NCBI GenBank assembly: GCA_902603555.1
Contig: CACKVD010000001.1
Location: 43,785 to 107,784, forward strand
From: an uncultured Pelagibacteraceae bacterium
GTDB taxonomy: Bacteria; Pseudomonadota; Alphaproteobacteria; Pelagibacterales; Pelagibacteraceae
DNA: 64,000 bases
Direction: 5' to 3'
In this document: positions 1-8,340 of the stretch, piece after piece
How the letters are laid out: each line of letters starts with the position of its first letter
Position numbering within the stretch: the first letter of the stretch is position 1
The notes under the pieces: generated by a model
The model's input: only the letters and a program-made list of their open reading frames with translations
Databases searched by the model: none
Told to the model about the DNA's origin: nothing
Position numbers and translations under genes: made by a program

Positions 1-793
1 TCTCATTTACGGCTTTTTTCAAATAACCGTCTGGAGCTCCACATTTACCATCACCACCATCAACTGGTCTGCAACCATCATAGTACGGTGGAAAATCGAT
101 AAAAGTAAATCCTTTTCCATCTGTAAAGTTTGGTGTCCAGTTAAAGATAATAGTTCCTCTACCTTCGGTTTCTGCTGCTTTAAGTTCTGCCCATAATGCA
201 TCAGCACCACCAGCGAACTTAACAGTCCATAAATCACCTAATCCAAGAGCTTCTATTCTCTGAGGTATTAAATCTCCATGCCAACTTTGAGGACCTTCTA
301 ACATTCGTCCTTTACCACCAGAGTCTGGTGTAGCAAAAGCTTTAGCACAGTCTGGACTTTTTAAAGCATTCCAGTCTGGTAAACCTGGACAATATTTAGC
401 TGCCCAATCAGGATAACCCATATCCTCAATTGTTCTTGCTTCATGATCACCCCAGTCTAATACACCACCTTTTTCTCTAGCAGTGTCAAAAGATTTTCCA
501 AATGCTGACTCCCACACTTCGTGAGCTAATGTTACGTCACCAATTCTAATTGACTCGTAAACAGCTTGTGAATCTGCTGGTACATATTTTACATTGTTAC
601 CCATAGATTCAAAAATTCCACCAATAACATGAGCCATAACCACTTGGCTTGACCAGTTATGTGTTGCAATTACTATAGGTTCAGCGCTATCGCCGCCTGA
701 TTTTTTTGCTGATTTGTCTCCTCCGCCCATGAAGTAAACAAGACCCGCAATAACAACAATCGCACCGATTAATAACGGTAGTTTGTTTTTCAT
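1..793 (-). CDS. tmoX: Glycine betaine/TMAO-type ABC transporter substrate-binding protein (partial, TmoX candidate)
   Basis: The C-terminus is cut by the window edge; about 264 residues are visible. The start is the ATG at 793-791, preceded by a strong AGGAGG. Residues 1-22 form a hydrophobic signal or anchor (MKNKLPLLIGAIVVIAGLVY) and the mature part begins with an OpuAC/ProX-like IVIATHNWSSQ segment, where the Trp fits an aromatic cage for a quaternary amine. Periplasmic capture of a betaine-like ligand follows from the family. The specific call TMAO is inferred because the gene diverges from a Tdm-like gene; in marine bacteria tmoX and tdm are often neighbours. Glycine betaine, proline betaine or choline remain possible. 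The permease and ATPase genes would lie beyond the left edge. Confidence 0.75.
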   Translation of the reverse strand, partial: MKNKLPLLIGAIVVIAGLVYFMGGGDKSAKKSGGDSAEPIVIATHNWSSQVVMAHVIGGIFESMGNNVKYVPADSQAVYESIRIGDVTLAHEVWESAFGKSFDTAREKGGVLDWGDHEARTIEDMGYPDWAAKYCPGLPDWNALKSPDCAKAFATPDSGGKGRMLEGPQSWHGDLIPQRIEALGLGDLWTVKFAGGADALWAELKAAETEGRGTIIFNWTPNFTDGKGFTFIDFPPYYDGCRPVDGGDGKCGAPDGYLKKAVNE

Positions 794-891
794 TATTCCT
801 CCTAGTACTAGTTAATGTGAATAGTATGTGCTTTACTTATAGGATAGTCAACACATAGATATTTATATAATATAAAAATAAATTTTAAAAA
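794..891. promoter_or_regulatory. Divergent tmoX/tdm intergenic region with a possible minus-strand promoter
   Basis: This 98-base AT-rich gap must carry promoters for both divergent genes. On the minus strand a TTGACT at 851-846 is followed after 19 bases by TACTAT at 826-821, a weak sigma-70-like pair pointing at the binding-protein gene. The spacer is longer than ideal, so the call is tentative. I see no riboswitch-like structure. The plus-strand gene starts after an A/T run with no clear ribosome-binding site. Confidence 0.35.
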
Positions 892-3231
892 ATGGCCCTA
901 ACTACTTTAGATATTAAAGAGCCTGGTTTAAATACTCTACCACCTGGGGTTGAAAGATATATAGTTGAAGGTGGAGGTCTAACAGGAATTCAAATTTTAC
1001 CAGATGATGAAATAGAAATAATCAATAATGAGGGCAATCAAATTTGTGAAATTTCAGTATTTAACAAAGATGGTAAATCAGAACTTACTATTTTAGGTTT
1101 AAAAGAAATTAAAGATAATTCAGAAATAAAAAAAATTCTTTTTAAAAAAGATGAAACATCCTTGCAGGCTTTACTTCAATTAAAAAAAAGAAATCTAAAT
1201 ATTGAAAAATCAAAATCTTGTATAATTTTCGATAATAAAACAAAGGCTGGTGAGAGTATTAAATTAAAATCAAAAGATAAATGTTATTGTATTATTGCTG
1301 CGCCAGGAAAAGAGATGTTGGTTCATGAACAAAATCCATCAACTGAGCTTACGGTAATGGTAAAAAGATCAGTAGTGAAGAAAGAAAAAGAATTTTCTAT
1401 AATTCCAGATCCCATCTATGATCCCTCTAACGAAATAAATATTGCCAGAACAACTGCAAATTCTTACCAAGTAAAAGAGGGAGATTATATTCAGGTAATT
1501 ACTCCAACTGGAAGACAATGTTCTGATTTTGTTGCATATGATACCTATAAGTTAGACAAGGGAAAAGAAAATGGTTTGGATTGGCAAACGACAAGAACTT
1601 TTATGGGACATACTTTTCCTGGACCAGGATTATTTTCAAAGTTTTATGATGTAGATCATGAACCACTTGTTGAGGTTGTAAGAGACACAGTAGGTATTCA
1701 TGATACATTTAATTTAGCGTGTACATCCAAATATTATGAAGATGCAGGATATTTCGGTCATATTAATTGTTCTGATAATTTAAATGAAGTTATGGAAAAA
1801 TATGGTGTTCAAAAGAAAAAAGGTTGGCATGCAATAAACCTTTTTTTTAATACTTCTGCAGGCGGTCAAAACTCTGTTTTGTCGGATGAGTCTTATGCGA
1901 GACCTGGGGATTACGTAATTTTTAGAGCTTTAAAGGATTTAACTTGTGGTACAACAGCATGCCCAAGTGATATTGATAGCTGTAATGGATGGAATCCTAC
2001 AGATATATTTGTTAGAACTTATGACAAAAAAAAAGAATTTACAAAATCATTTGCTTTTAGAATGAAAACTGACTCTGAAAAAAAACTTACAAGAAATACT
2101 GGCTTCTATGAAAGAACTTCAAAGTTAACAAGAAACTTTGTTGATGCTCGAGGTTTTTGGTTACCAAATGATTACACTAAACATGGTGTAATCAATGAAT
2201 ATACAGCATGTAGAGAGAAGGCTGTTGTAATTGATTTGTCTTCACTAAGAAAATTTGAAATTTTAGGGCCAGATGCTGAAGAGCTTATGAATTATACATT
2301 AACTAGAAATATTAAAAAACTTTCTGTTGGACAGATTGTGTATTCAGCGATGTGTTATGAAAACGGTACTATGTTTGATGATGGTACTTTATTAAGATTA
2401 AGTGAAACAGGATTTAGGTGGGTTTGTGGAGATGAATATGCTGGAGAATGGTTAAAGGAGCAAGCTAATAAAAAAAATTTAAAAGTTGTGATTAAAAATT
2501 CAACAGATCAAATCAATAATCTTTCAGTGCAGGGGCCGAATAGTAGAAAAATTTTAGAAAAAATAATCTTTACTCCCCCTACACAACCAACAATTTCTGA
2601 ATTGCAATGGTTTAGATTTACCATTTGTAGATTAGAAGAATTAAATGGAATTCCCTTAATTGTATCAAGAACAGGTTATACGGGTGAGCTTGGCTATGAA
2701 GTTTGGTGTCATCCCGATCATGCTCCTCAAGTTTGGGATAAAATAATGGAAGCTGGAAAAAATGAAGGTTTGATACCAGCAGGATTTGCTGCTTTAGATT
2801 TATTAAGGATTGAAGCGGGACTTGTTTTATTCGGTAATGAGTTTGATGGACAACAAGATCCTTTTGAAGCTGGTATAGGTTTCTCTGTACCTCTTAAAAC
2901 AAAAACTGATGATTTTGTTGGAAAAGAAAATTTAATTAAAAGAAAAGAGCATCCCCAAAAAAAATTGGTTGGTTTGGAACTAATTGGAAAAGAAAAAGCC
3001 AATCATGGAGATTGTGTTCATATTGGAAGAGCACAGGTTGGTGTAGTTACAAGTGCATGCCTTTCTCCAACTTTAGGAAAAAATATTGCGTTGTGTAGAA
3101 TTGATATTGGTCACTCAAAAATAGATACTGACGTTGAAATTGGAAAGATTGATGGCCACCAAAAAAGAATTCCAGCTAAGATAGTTGGGTTTCCACACTA
3201 TGATCCTGAAAAAACTCGTGTTAGATCTTAA
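892..3231 (+). CDS. tdm: Trimethylamine N-oxide demethylase-like protein (DUF1989 + GcvT)
   Basis: The 779-residue protein has the two-part architecture of Tdm, which demethylates TMAO to dimethylamine and formaldehyde in the cytoplasm. Residues about 185-400 are a DUF1989-type domain with Cys-rich signatures (GRQCSDFVAYD near 207, LTCGTTACPSDIDSCNGW near 350-366), candidate Zn ligands. Residues about 430-775 are a GcvT/aminomethyltransferase fold that in Tdm is linked to tetrahydrofolate and formaldehyde handling. Residues about 35-60 look like a degenerate copy of the DUF1989 entry motif. The stop overlaps the next start (TAATG). A DUF1989-GcvT protein with another N-methyl substrate is the alternative; the neighbouring amine-ligase and glutamate-synthase-like genes favour Tdm. 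Confidence 0.8.
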   Translation: MALTTLDIKEPGLNTLPPGVERYIVEGGGLTGIQILPDDEIEIINNEGNQICEISVFNKDGKSELTILGLKEIKDNSEIKKILFKKDETSLQALLQLKKRNLNIEKSKSCIIFDNKTKAGESIKLKSKDKCYCIIAAPGKEMLVHEQNPSTELTVMVKRSVVKKEKEFSIIPDPIYDPSNEINIARTTANSYQVKEGDYIQVITPTGRQCSDFVAYDTYKLDKGKENGLDWQTTRTFMGHTFPGPGLFSKFYDVDHEPLVEVVRDTVGIHDTFNLACTSKYYEDAGYFGHINCSDNLNEVMEKYGVQKKKGWHAINLFFNTSAGGQNSVLSDESYARPGDYVIFRALKDLTCGTTACPSDIDSCNGWNPTDIFVRTYDKKKEFTKSFAFRMKTDSEKKLTRNTGFYERTSKLTRNFVDARGFWLPNDYTKHGVINEYTACREKAVVIDLSSLRKFEILGPDAEELMNYTLTRNIKKLSVGQIVYSAMCYENGTMFDDGTLLRLSETGFRWVCGDEYAGEWLKEQANKKNLKVVIKNSTDQINNLSVQGPNSRKILEKIIFTPPTQPTISELQWFRFTICRLEELNGIPLIVSRTGYTGELGYEVWCHPDHAPQVWDKIMEAGKNEGLIPAGFAALDLLRIEAGLVLFGNEFDGQQDPFEAGIGFSVPLKTKTDDFVGKENLIKRKEHPQKKLVGLELIGKEKANHGDCVHIGRAQVGVVTSACLSPTLGKNIALCRIDIGHSKIDTDVEIGKIDGHQKRIPAKIVGFPHYDPEKTRVRS

Positions 3232-3581
3232 TGGTTAAAACTACAAAAGACTTATTAGAGTTTTGGGAGGATCAAATGAAACTATCCCATATGTCTAGCA
3301 ATTACTTTTTTAGAAAATCCCCTTCTCATTATCATATGATGCTTTTAGTAATGCATGCGTACAAATATAAAGAAAATTTAACTGTTGAAGAACTAAAAAC
3401 AAAATTATTTAAAACCTCGCGTCCAAAATCTGCTTTAATGATTAATGAAGCTTGTGAAAAAGGCTTCTTTTTTCTTGAAAAAACATCAGGTGATCAAAGA
3501 AAGAAGCACATAAAACCAAGTGAGTCTTTTATTGAAGAGTTCAATGAATATCTAGAGACACTCAAACATCTGAGTTTTTAA
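3231..3581 (+). CDS. Small winged-helix-like protein, possible regulator
   Basis: The 116-residue protein starts at the ATG that shares a base with the tdm stop, so it is probably translationally coupled. Its middle, LTVEELKTKLFKTSRPKSAL followed by a helix and a basic beta-hairpin-like stretch (GDQRKKHIKPSE), resembles a MarR-type winged-helix DNA-binding domain. No ligand domain is seen. I infer a local regulator of methylamine genes or of the divergent transporter, but the fold call rests on pattern only. A non-DNA-binding accessory protein of Tdm is an alternative. Confidence 0.5.
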   Translation: MVKTTKDLLEFWEDQMKLSHMSSNYFFRKSPSHYHMMLLVMHAYKYKENLTVEELKTKLFKTSRPKSALMINEACEKGFFFLEKTSGDQRKKHIKPSESFIEEFNEYLETLKHLSF

Positions 3582-3602
3582 AGTTATATAATTATTACTT
3601 AT

Positions 3603-3624
3603 ATTTTTTATATATATAAAAAAT
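3603..3624. repeat. 22-bp perfect A/T palindrome in an intergenic gap
   Basis: The gap between the winged-helix gene and the FAD oxidoreductase contains a 22-base perfect palindrome of only A and T, with six T, an alternating AT core and six A. It may be a low-complexity accident, a weak hairpin or a protein site. No T-tract follows it on either strand, so I do not call it a terminator. Confidence 0.45.
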
Positions 3625-3661
3625 TATATATTTACGTTGCACGAAAAATAAAGATGTCTAA

Positions 3662-4987
3662 ATGTCATTACCGACAAAAGCTAAAGTAGTAATTATTGGT
3701 GGAGGTATTCACGGTTTAAGTACTGCTTGGAAATTATCAGAAACATATAAAAATCCAGGTGACATTGTAGTTTTAGAAAAAAAAGATATAGCAGCTGGAG
3801 CAAGTGGAATAGCTTGTGGTGTTGTAAGAAATAATTATTTTCAGCCAGCAATGAGAGAATTAATGGCTCATTCAGTTTCAGTTTGGGAAAGTGATCCTAA
3901 AGCTTTTAAATATAATGCTGTTGGATATTTACAAATATCTCCAGAAGTAATGCACAAAGATGTTGCAACAATTTATCAGCAACAAAAAGCAATTGGTTAT
4001 GACTCTGAATTTATTGAGGGTGAAAAAGATTGCATGAAATATATGAAGGGTATGTTTGACGATTGGCAAGCGCAAGGAATCACGTCTGTTCTTCATGAAA
4101 AAAAAGGTGGATATGCATTTAACAAAGATTCTATTAGAGCTCTTGAAAATAAATCAACTTCAAATGGTGTTCAGGTTTTTAAAGGAGTTAAAGTTAATGG
4201 TTTTAAAAGAGGCAGTAATAGTAAAGCTGTTACAGGAGTTGAAACAAACAAAGGTACTATAGATTGTGAACAGATAGTTATAGGTGCTGGTCCTTGGGCA
4301 AGAGATTTTTGGAATATGTTAGAGCTTCCAAAAACTGCAAACATCAAAGGGAAAGATGGTAAAATGCATACAACTGATATGTGGACATATTGGATGTTAC
4401 AAGAAGGTGTAATAGGAGTTGAACCAGACTTTTTAAAAATGAACAATGGTAAACAGCCACCAGTGATACACGTTGATTCTACTGCGCCTTTATATTCTGA
4501 TAAAACAAAAAAATTAATAACAGATAAAATTTGGGGTATATATTATAAACCTGATATTGAAGGGCTGGGTGTTCAGGGTGGAACTTCTCCTTACATAGTA
4601 GATAAACATTTTGATAAAGTAAATGTTGATCCATATGGTATTGAGTCACCTGAATATCAAACAACTGAAGAATTTAACGATATGTGGTGTTCTGCTTTAG
4701 CTCATTGTCAAAAAAGATTTGAGGGAAAATCAGATTTATATCGAAAAGGTCCATCAGGTGGCCTTGGATGTATGACGCCAGATTCATTTCCTATCTTTGA
4801 TAGATTTTTAGAAAATGTTTATATGATTGCTGATGCTAACCATGGTTATAAAATGATAGGCGTCGGTGAATTAGTAGCAAAAGAAATTTTAGGACAAGAA
4901 AGTGACTTGTTGAAACCATTTAGATTCAACCGATACGAGAAGGGCGAACTTCACCCTACTTCGAACAGTCCGTTTCCTTGGAGTTAG
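3662..4987 (+). CDS. FAD-dependent oxidoreductase, sarcosine oxidase beta / MgdA-like
   Basis: The 441-residue protein belongs to the DAO/SoxB family. A Rossmann FAD-binding motif (VVIIGGGIHGLSTAWKL) lies at residues about 9-25, and the C-terminal FAD contact region (YMIADANHGYKMIGVG) lies near 390-405. This family oxidises secondary N-methyl amines such as sarcosine, dimethylglycine or N-methylglutamate, giving formaldehyde or methylene-THF. Between Tdm and an amine ligase with GlxBCD, it is a candidate N-methylglutamate dehydrogenase large subunit or a dimethylamine-stage enzyme. The other MgdBCD/SoxDAG-like subunits are absent from the cluster. The electron acceptor is unknown. Substrate is inferred from context only. 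Confidence 0.7.
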   Translation: MSLPTKAKVVIIGGGIHGLSTAWKLSETYKNPGDIVVLEKKDIAAGASGIACGVVRNNYFQPAMRELMAHSVSVWESDPKAFKYNAVGYLQISPEVMHKDVATIYQQQKAIGYDSEFIEGEKDCMKYMKGMFDDWQAQGITSVLHEKKGGYAFNKDSIRALENKSTSNGVQVFKGVKVNGFKRGSNSKAVTGVETNKGTIDCEQIVIGAGPWARDFWNMLELPKTANIKGKDGKMHTTDMWTYWMLQEGVIGVEPDFLKMNNGKQPPVIHVDSTAPLYSDKTKKLITDKIWGIYYKPDIEGLGVQGGTSPYIVDKHFDKVNVDPYGIESPEYQTTEEFNDMWCSALAHCQKRFEGKSDLYRKGPSGGLGCMTPDSFPIFDRFLENVYMIADANHGYKMIGVGELVAKEILGQESDLLKPFRFNRYEKGELHPTSNSPFPWS

Positions 4988-5057
4988 TTTATCTAAGTAG
5001 ACAGACGTTTTGTTTTCAGTTACCTTTTTGAACTAAAAATTCTTAACGGAGGGGACT

Positions 5058-6527
5058 ATGACAGATCTAGAAAAACACGTTAACCAACCAGGAAGAGCAA
5101 AATTAGTAAAAAAAGTCAGAGACAAAATTAATGAACTAGGAATAACTTATATTTATTTTCAGTTCATTTCGGTCACTGGGAGAGTAGTTGGTAAAGGTAT
5201 TCCTGCAGATCATTGGGAAAGAACTGCTGAAAAAGGATTTCAATTGGTTTACGGAGCGACTGCTAATTTATTTTTAGATCGTCATAATAATTACATTGGG
5301 TATGGTCCAGAGGCTAAAGAATTAGTTGGTATACCAGATCCTGAAACTTTTGTTCAGTTACCTTGGGACAAAAGAGTCGGTAGAGTTTTTTGTACTTGTT
5401 TTAGAAACAGAGAAGAAAGAGAAAATCCAGGTGGTCACTTAACATCTGATTGTAGAGGAAATTTAAGAATAATTGCAGAAGAATTTAAGAAGAAACATGG
5501 TTATCAAATGAGAGTTGGTACAGAACCTGAGATGATGTGGTTAACTAAAAATGAAGATGGAACTCCAACAGGTAAAGGTTTTTCAAAGCCCTTCTGTTAT
5601 CACATTGATCAATTTGAATCATTAAGACCTGTTTTTATGAAAGTTATTGAATATGCTAACGCAATGGGTCTTGATATGATTCAAGGTGACCATGAAGATG
5701 CGCCAGGTCAATTAGAATTAAACTGGATGTATGATGATGTTTTAAGAAATGCTGATAGGCTTTCAACTTACAGACAAATTTGTGCACAGGTTGCACGAGA
5801 GCATGGGTTAATTGCATGCTTTATGACGAAACCATTTATGGGAGTTTCAGCTAGTGGATGTCACACAAACTTGTCTTTGTGGAAAGGTGGAAAAGACGTA
5901 GTTAATAAATTAGGACATAAAACACTACCAGGTGTTGAAGAGGTATTTACTTATGTTGAAGGTGGAACGAATACTTTTATGCCAGACACAAAAGATGTGC
6001 AGTTACCTGGAAAAGTTGGATTGATGTCAATAGGTGGTATCATGAAACACTTGCCTGCTCTAACAGCTATTGGATCTTCAACAGTAAACTCTTACAGAAG
6101 ATTGTGGGACCAAGGTTTTTGGGCACCAGTTTATGCTGATTGGGGATACCAAAATAGAACTTGTGGATTAAGAGTATCTGCTCCAGGAAGGTTTGAATAT
6201 AGATCAGTCGACTCTATGCATAACCCCTATTTGATGGGAGCAGCATTACTTAAGACAATGAACGATGGGTTAACAAATAAAATTGATCCAGGCAAACCTG
6301 AGTCTAGAAATATTTATGAAGCTCAAAAGGCTGGTAAAGATGTTAAAAAATTACCTTTAAGTTTAGGTGAGGCACTTGATAGGTTATCAGAAGATAAAAT
6401 TGTTCAATCTGCAATGCCAGACGAAATGTATAAAATATTTCATTGGTATAAAAATGATGAATGGGAAAAATTTTTAGGTGCAACAACTCAATGGGATCTA
6501 GATACCTATCTAGATTGTCTACCATAG
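5058..6527 (+). CDS. Glutamine-synthetase-family ligase, gamma-glutamylmethylamide synthetase candidate
   Basis: The 489-residue protein carries glutamine synthetase signatures: a metal-binding GTEPEMMW near 154-161, GDHEDAPGQLELNW near 210, SGCHTNLSL near 277 and NSYRRL near 344. The start has a strong GGAGGGG. GS ligases join ammonia or a small amine to the glutamate gamma-carboxyl using ATP. Directly upstream of glxBCD, it may make gamma-glutamylmethylamide from methylamine (the GmaS role), though glutamine or another gamma-glutamylamide is possible. It has an N-terminal extension of about 25 residues and diverges from the GlnT-type paralogue at 12174-13499, suggesting different substrates. 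Which paralogue is the methylamine ligase cannot be decided here. Confidence 0.75.
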   Translation: MTDLEKHVNQPGRAKLVKKVRDKINELGITYIYFQFISVTGRVVGKGIPADHWERTAEKGFQLVYGATANLFLDRHNNYIGYGPEAKELVGIPDPETFVQLPWDKRVGRVFCTCFRNREERENPGGHLTSDCRGNLRIIAEEFKKKHGYQMRVGTEPEMMWLTKNEDGTPTGKGFSKPFCYHIDQFESLRPVFMKVIEYANAMGLDMIQGDHEDAPGQLELNWMYDDVLRNADRLSTYRQICAQVAREHGLIACFMTKPFMGVSASGCHTNLSLWKGGKDVVNKLGHKTLPGVEEVFTYVEGGTNTFMPDTKDVQLPGKVGLMSIGGIMKHLPALTAIGSSTVNSYRRLWDQGFWAPVYADWGYQNRTCGLRVSAPGRFEYRSVDSMHNPYLMGAALLKTMNDGLTNKIDPGKPESRNIYEAQKAGKDVKKLPLSLGEALDRLSEDKIVQSAMPDEMYKIFHWYKNDEWEKFLGATTQWDLDTYLDCLP

Positions 6528-6553
6528 ACTTTAAAAATTAGAGAGGAAGAGAT

Positions 6554-7498
6554 ATGTGCGGAATTGCGGGATTAATTCATAGAGGAAAATCGTCAAAAGT
6601 TGGATTTGAATTGCAAGGAATGTTGCAAGCTTTAAAGCATAGAGGTGAAGATTCTACAGGTTATGCTCTATATGGTGACACAGAAGGAAAAAATTTCATC
6701 ATGAGAGTTAAAGTAGGAGAAAACGTTGGTGAAGGTAGTTCGTCTATTGCTGAAGATGTATCTGTTTATGATGAAAGAAAAAAAATTGTTGAAAGTTATC
6801 TTTCAGAAATGGGTGCTAAAATTGTAAAAGAAGAAAGAATTCTTCCCTACTCTTTAAGATATGAAGTTCAGTATGATAAAAAAGATTTATTAGAATTTTC
6901 ACAAAAAATTGAGAGTATTCCTGGAGTTGAAATCCTTTCTATGGGAAAATCTTTAGAAGTTATTAAAGATTTAGGAAATGCAAAAATGGTTTGTGATAGA
7001 TATAATTTAGACAAAGTGATTGGAACTCACGCAATAGGTCATGCAAGAATGGCCACTGAATCTGGAGTAGATATTAAATCTGCACACCCATTTTGGGGAT
7101 ACCCATTTAGTGATGTATCAGTTGTTCATAACGGACAATTAACTAATTATTGGAATAATAGAAGAGCTTTAGAAAATAAAGGAATGAGATTTATGTCTGA
7201 GTGTGATTCAGAACTTATTGCTGTTTATATTGCTGAAAAAATGAGAGATGGCGCTTCATTAGAAGAGGGAATGAAAGAGTCATTAACCGGATTAGATGGA
7301 GTTTTTACTTATTTTGTTGCAACAAAAGACTCATTAGGTATGGCAAAAGATACTATGGCCGCAAAACCTTTAGTTCTTTATGAGTCAGATGATTTGGTGG
7401 CAATGGGTTCAGAAGAAATAGCAATTAGATCAATTTTACCTCAAGAAATTGACACTTATGATCCATTCGATGGAGAGGTTAAGGTATGGCAAATTTAA
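6554..7498 (+). CDS. glxB: Class II glutamine amidotransferase, N-methylglutamate synthase subunit A-like (GlxB/MgsA)
   Basis: The 314-residue protein begins MCGIAGLIHRG, so Cys2 becomes the N-terminal nucleophile after Met removal, as in Ntn amidotransferases. HGEDSTGYALYG-type and HARMATES signatures follow, including IGHARMATESGVD near 160-175. In GlxB/MgsA this subunit handles the amide of glutamine or gamma-glutamylmethylamide and passes ammonia or methylamine to the synthase subunit. An AGAGAGG-like ribosome-binding site precedes the ATG. The gene overlaps glxC by 13 bases and forms an operon with the upstream GS-family ligase. Glutamate synthase-like use of glutamine is the alternative. 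Confidence 0.8.
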   Translation: MCGIAGLIHRGKSSKVGFELQGMLQALKHRGEDSTGYALYGDTEGKNFIMRVKVGENVGEGSSSIAEDVSVYDERKKIVESYLSEMGAKIVKEERILPYSLRYEVQYDKKDLLEFSQKIESIPGVEILSMGKSLEVIKDLGNAKMVCDRYNLDKVIGTHAIGHARMATESGVDIKSAHPFWGYPFSDVSVVHNGQLTNYWNNRRALENKGMRFMSECDSELIAVYIAEKMRDGASLEEGMKESLTGLDGVFTYFVATKDSLGMAKDTMAAKPLVLYESDDLVAMGSEEIAIRSILPQEIDTYDPFDGEVKVWQI

Positions 7499-8340
7499 AA
7501 AATACAGAGAAAAAAACAAAATCCCAAGCTATGGGTATGCACACAGAAGTTCTAACAGGAAGAACTCAACAAAAGTTTTTTAATCCTGATGAAGCTGAAA
7601 ATTTTTATTACTTTGGTACTTATGATGTTGATTTTAATAAGAGAACTGATCTTGATGTTAAAGATATGACAGCAGCGGAAGCAAATAAAAAAATAGATGG
7701 TTTGATGAGTGAAGGATATGGAACAATTGTGATTAAAAACCCACAAGGTAAACACAGTTTAGGTGTTGGAATATTAAATAAATTAAATTTAATTTTTGAA
7801 GGCAGTTTAGGTTATTTCGGAATGGGTTCATGTGATGGCCCTATCGTTAGAATCAATGGAAGGGTTGGCTGGTCTTGTGCAGAAAATTTAATGGCAGGAA
7901 AAGTAGTAATTGAGAAAAATGCTGGATCTTGTTTTGGTGCTGCAATCAGAGGTGGTGATTTAATCTGCAAAGGTAGTGTTGGTGCTAGAACTGGTATTGA
8001 TATGAAGGGTGGAACAATAATTATTGGTGGAGATGCAGGAGCATTTACAGGTTTCATGATGCAAAGAGGAAGAATTATCATCTTAGGGGATGTTGGTATT
8101 AACTTGGGTGACTCTATGTATGATGGGACAATTTTCGTAGGTGGAGAAGTTGGCTCATATGGTAGTGATGCTGTTGATGCTGAACTTACAAAAAGTGACC
8201 AAGATTGGCTTAAAAGAAAATTAAAAGTTGCTGAGATTGGTGAAAATTTTGATGTTAGTAAAATGAAAAAAATAGTAGCTGGTAAAAAACTTTGGAATTA
8301 TGACAATTTAGAACCTACTGAGAAAAAAGGAGCAATCTAA
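7486..8340 (+). CDS. glxC: Glutamate synthase C-terminal-like beta-helix subunit (GlxC/MgsB)
   Basis: The 284-residue protein matches the right-handed beta-helix domain found at the C-terminus of GltB, here as a separate polypeptide. It shows repeated Gly-rich turns at residues about 100-220 (GGDLICKGSVGARTGIDMKG, GGTIIIGGDAGAFTGFMMQ). In glutamate synthase this domain positions the amidotransferase against the FMN domain and its ammonia tunnel. The GlxB/C/D split equals the MgsABC arrangement of N-methylglutamate synthase. The start overlaps glxB and the stop overlaps glxD by one base (TAATG). The N-terminus is Lys-rich. Confidence 0.8.
   Translation: MANLKNTEKKTKSQAMGMHTEVLTGRTQQKFFNPDEAENFYYFGTYDVDFNKRTDLDVKDMTAAEANKKIDGLMSEGYGTIVIKNPQGKHSLGVGILNKLNLIFEGSLGYFGMGSCDGPIVRINGRVGWSCAENLMAGKVVIEKNAGSCFGAAIRGGDLICKGSVGARTGIDMKGGTIIIGGDAGAFTGFMMQRGRIIILGDVGINLGDSMYDGTIFVGGEVGSYGSDAVDAELTKSDQDWLKRKLKVAEIGENFDVSKMKKIVAGKKLWNYDNLEPTEKKGAI

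Noticed and set aside
794-891. Glycine or SAM riboswitch ahead of the TMAO genes
   Set aside because: The gap is short, nearly all A/T, and lacks the conserved cores of either class.
5058-6527. Housekeeping type I glutamine synthetase (GlnA)
   Set aside because: The N-terminus, length and operon with glxBCD do not fit GlnA, and the usual adenylylation-site context was not seen.
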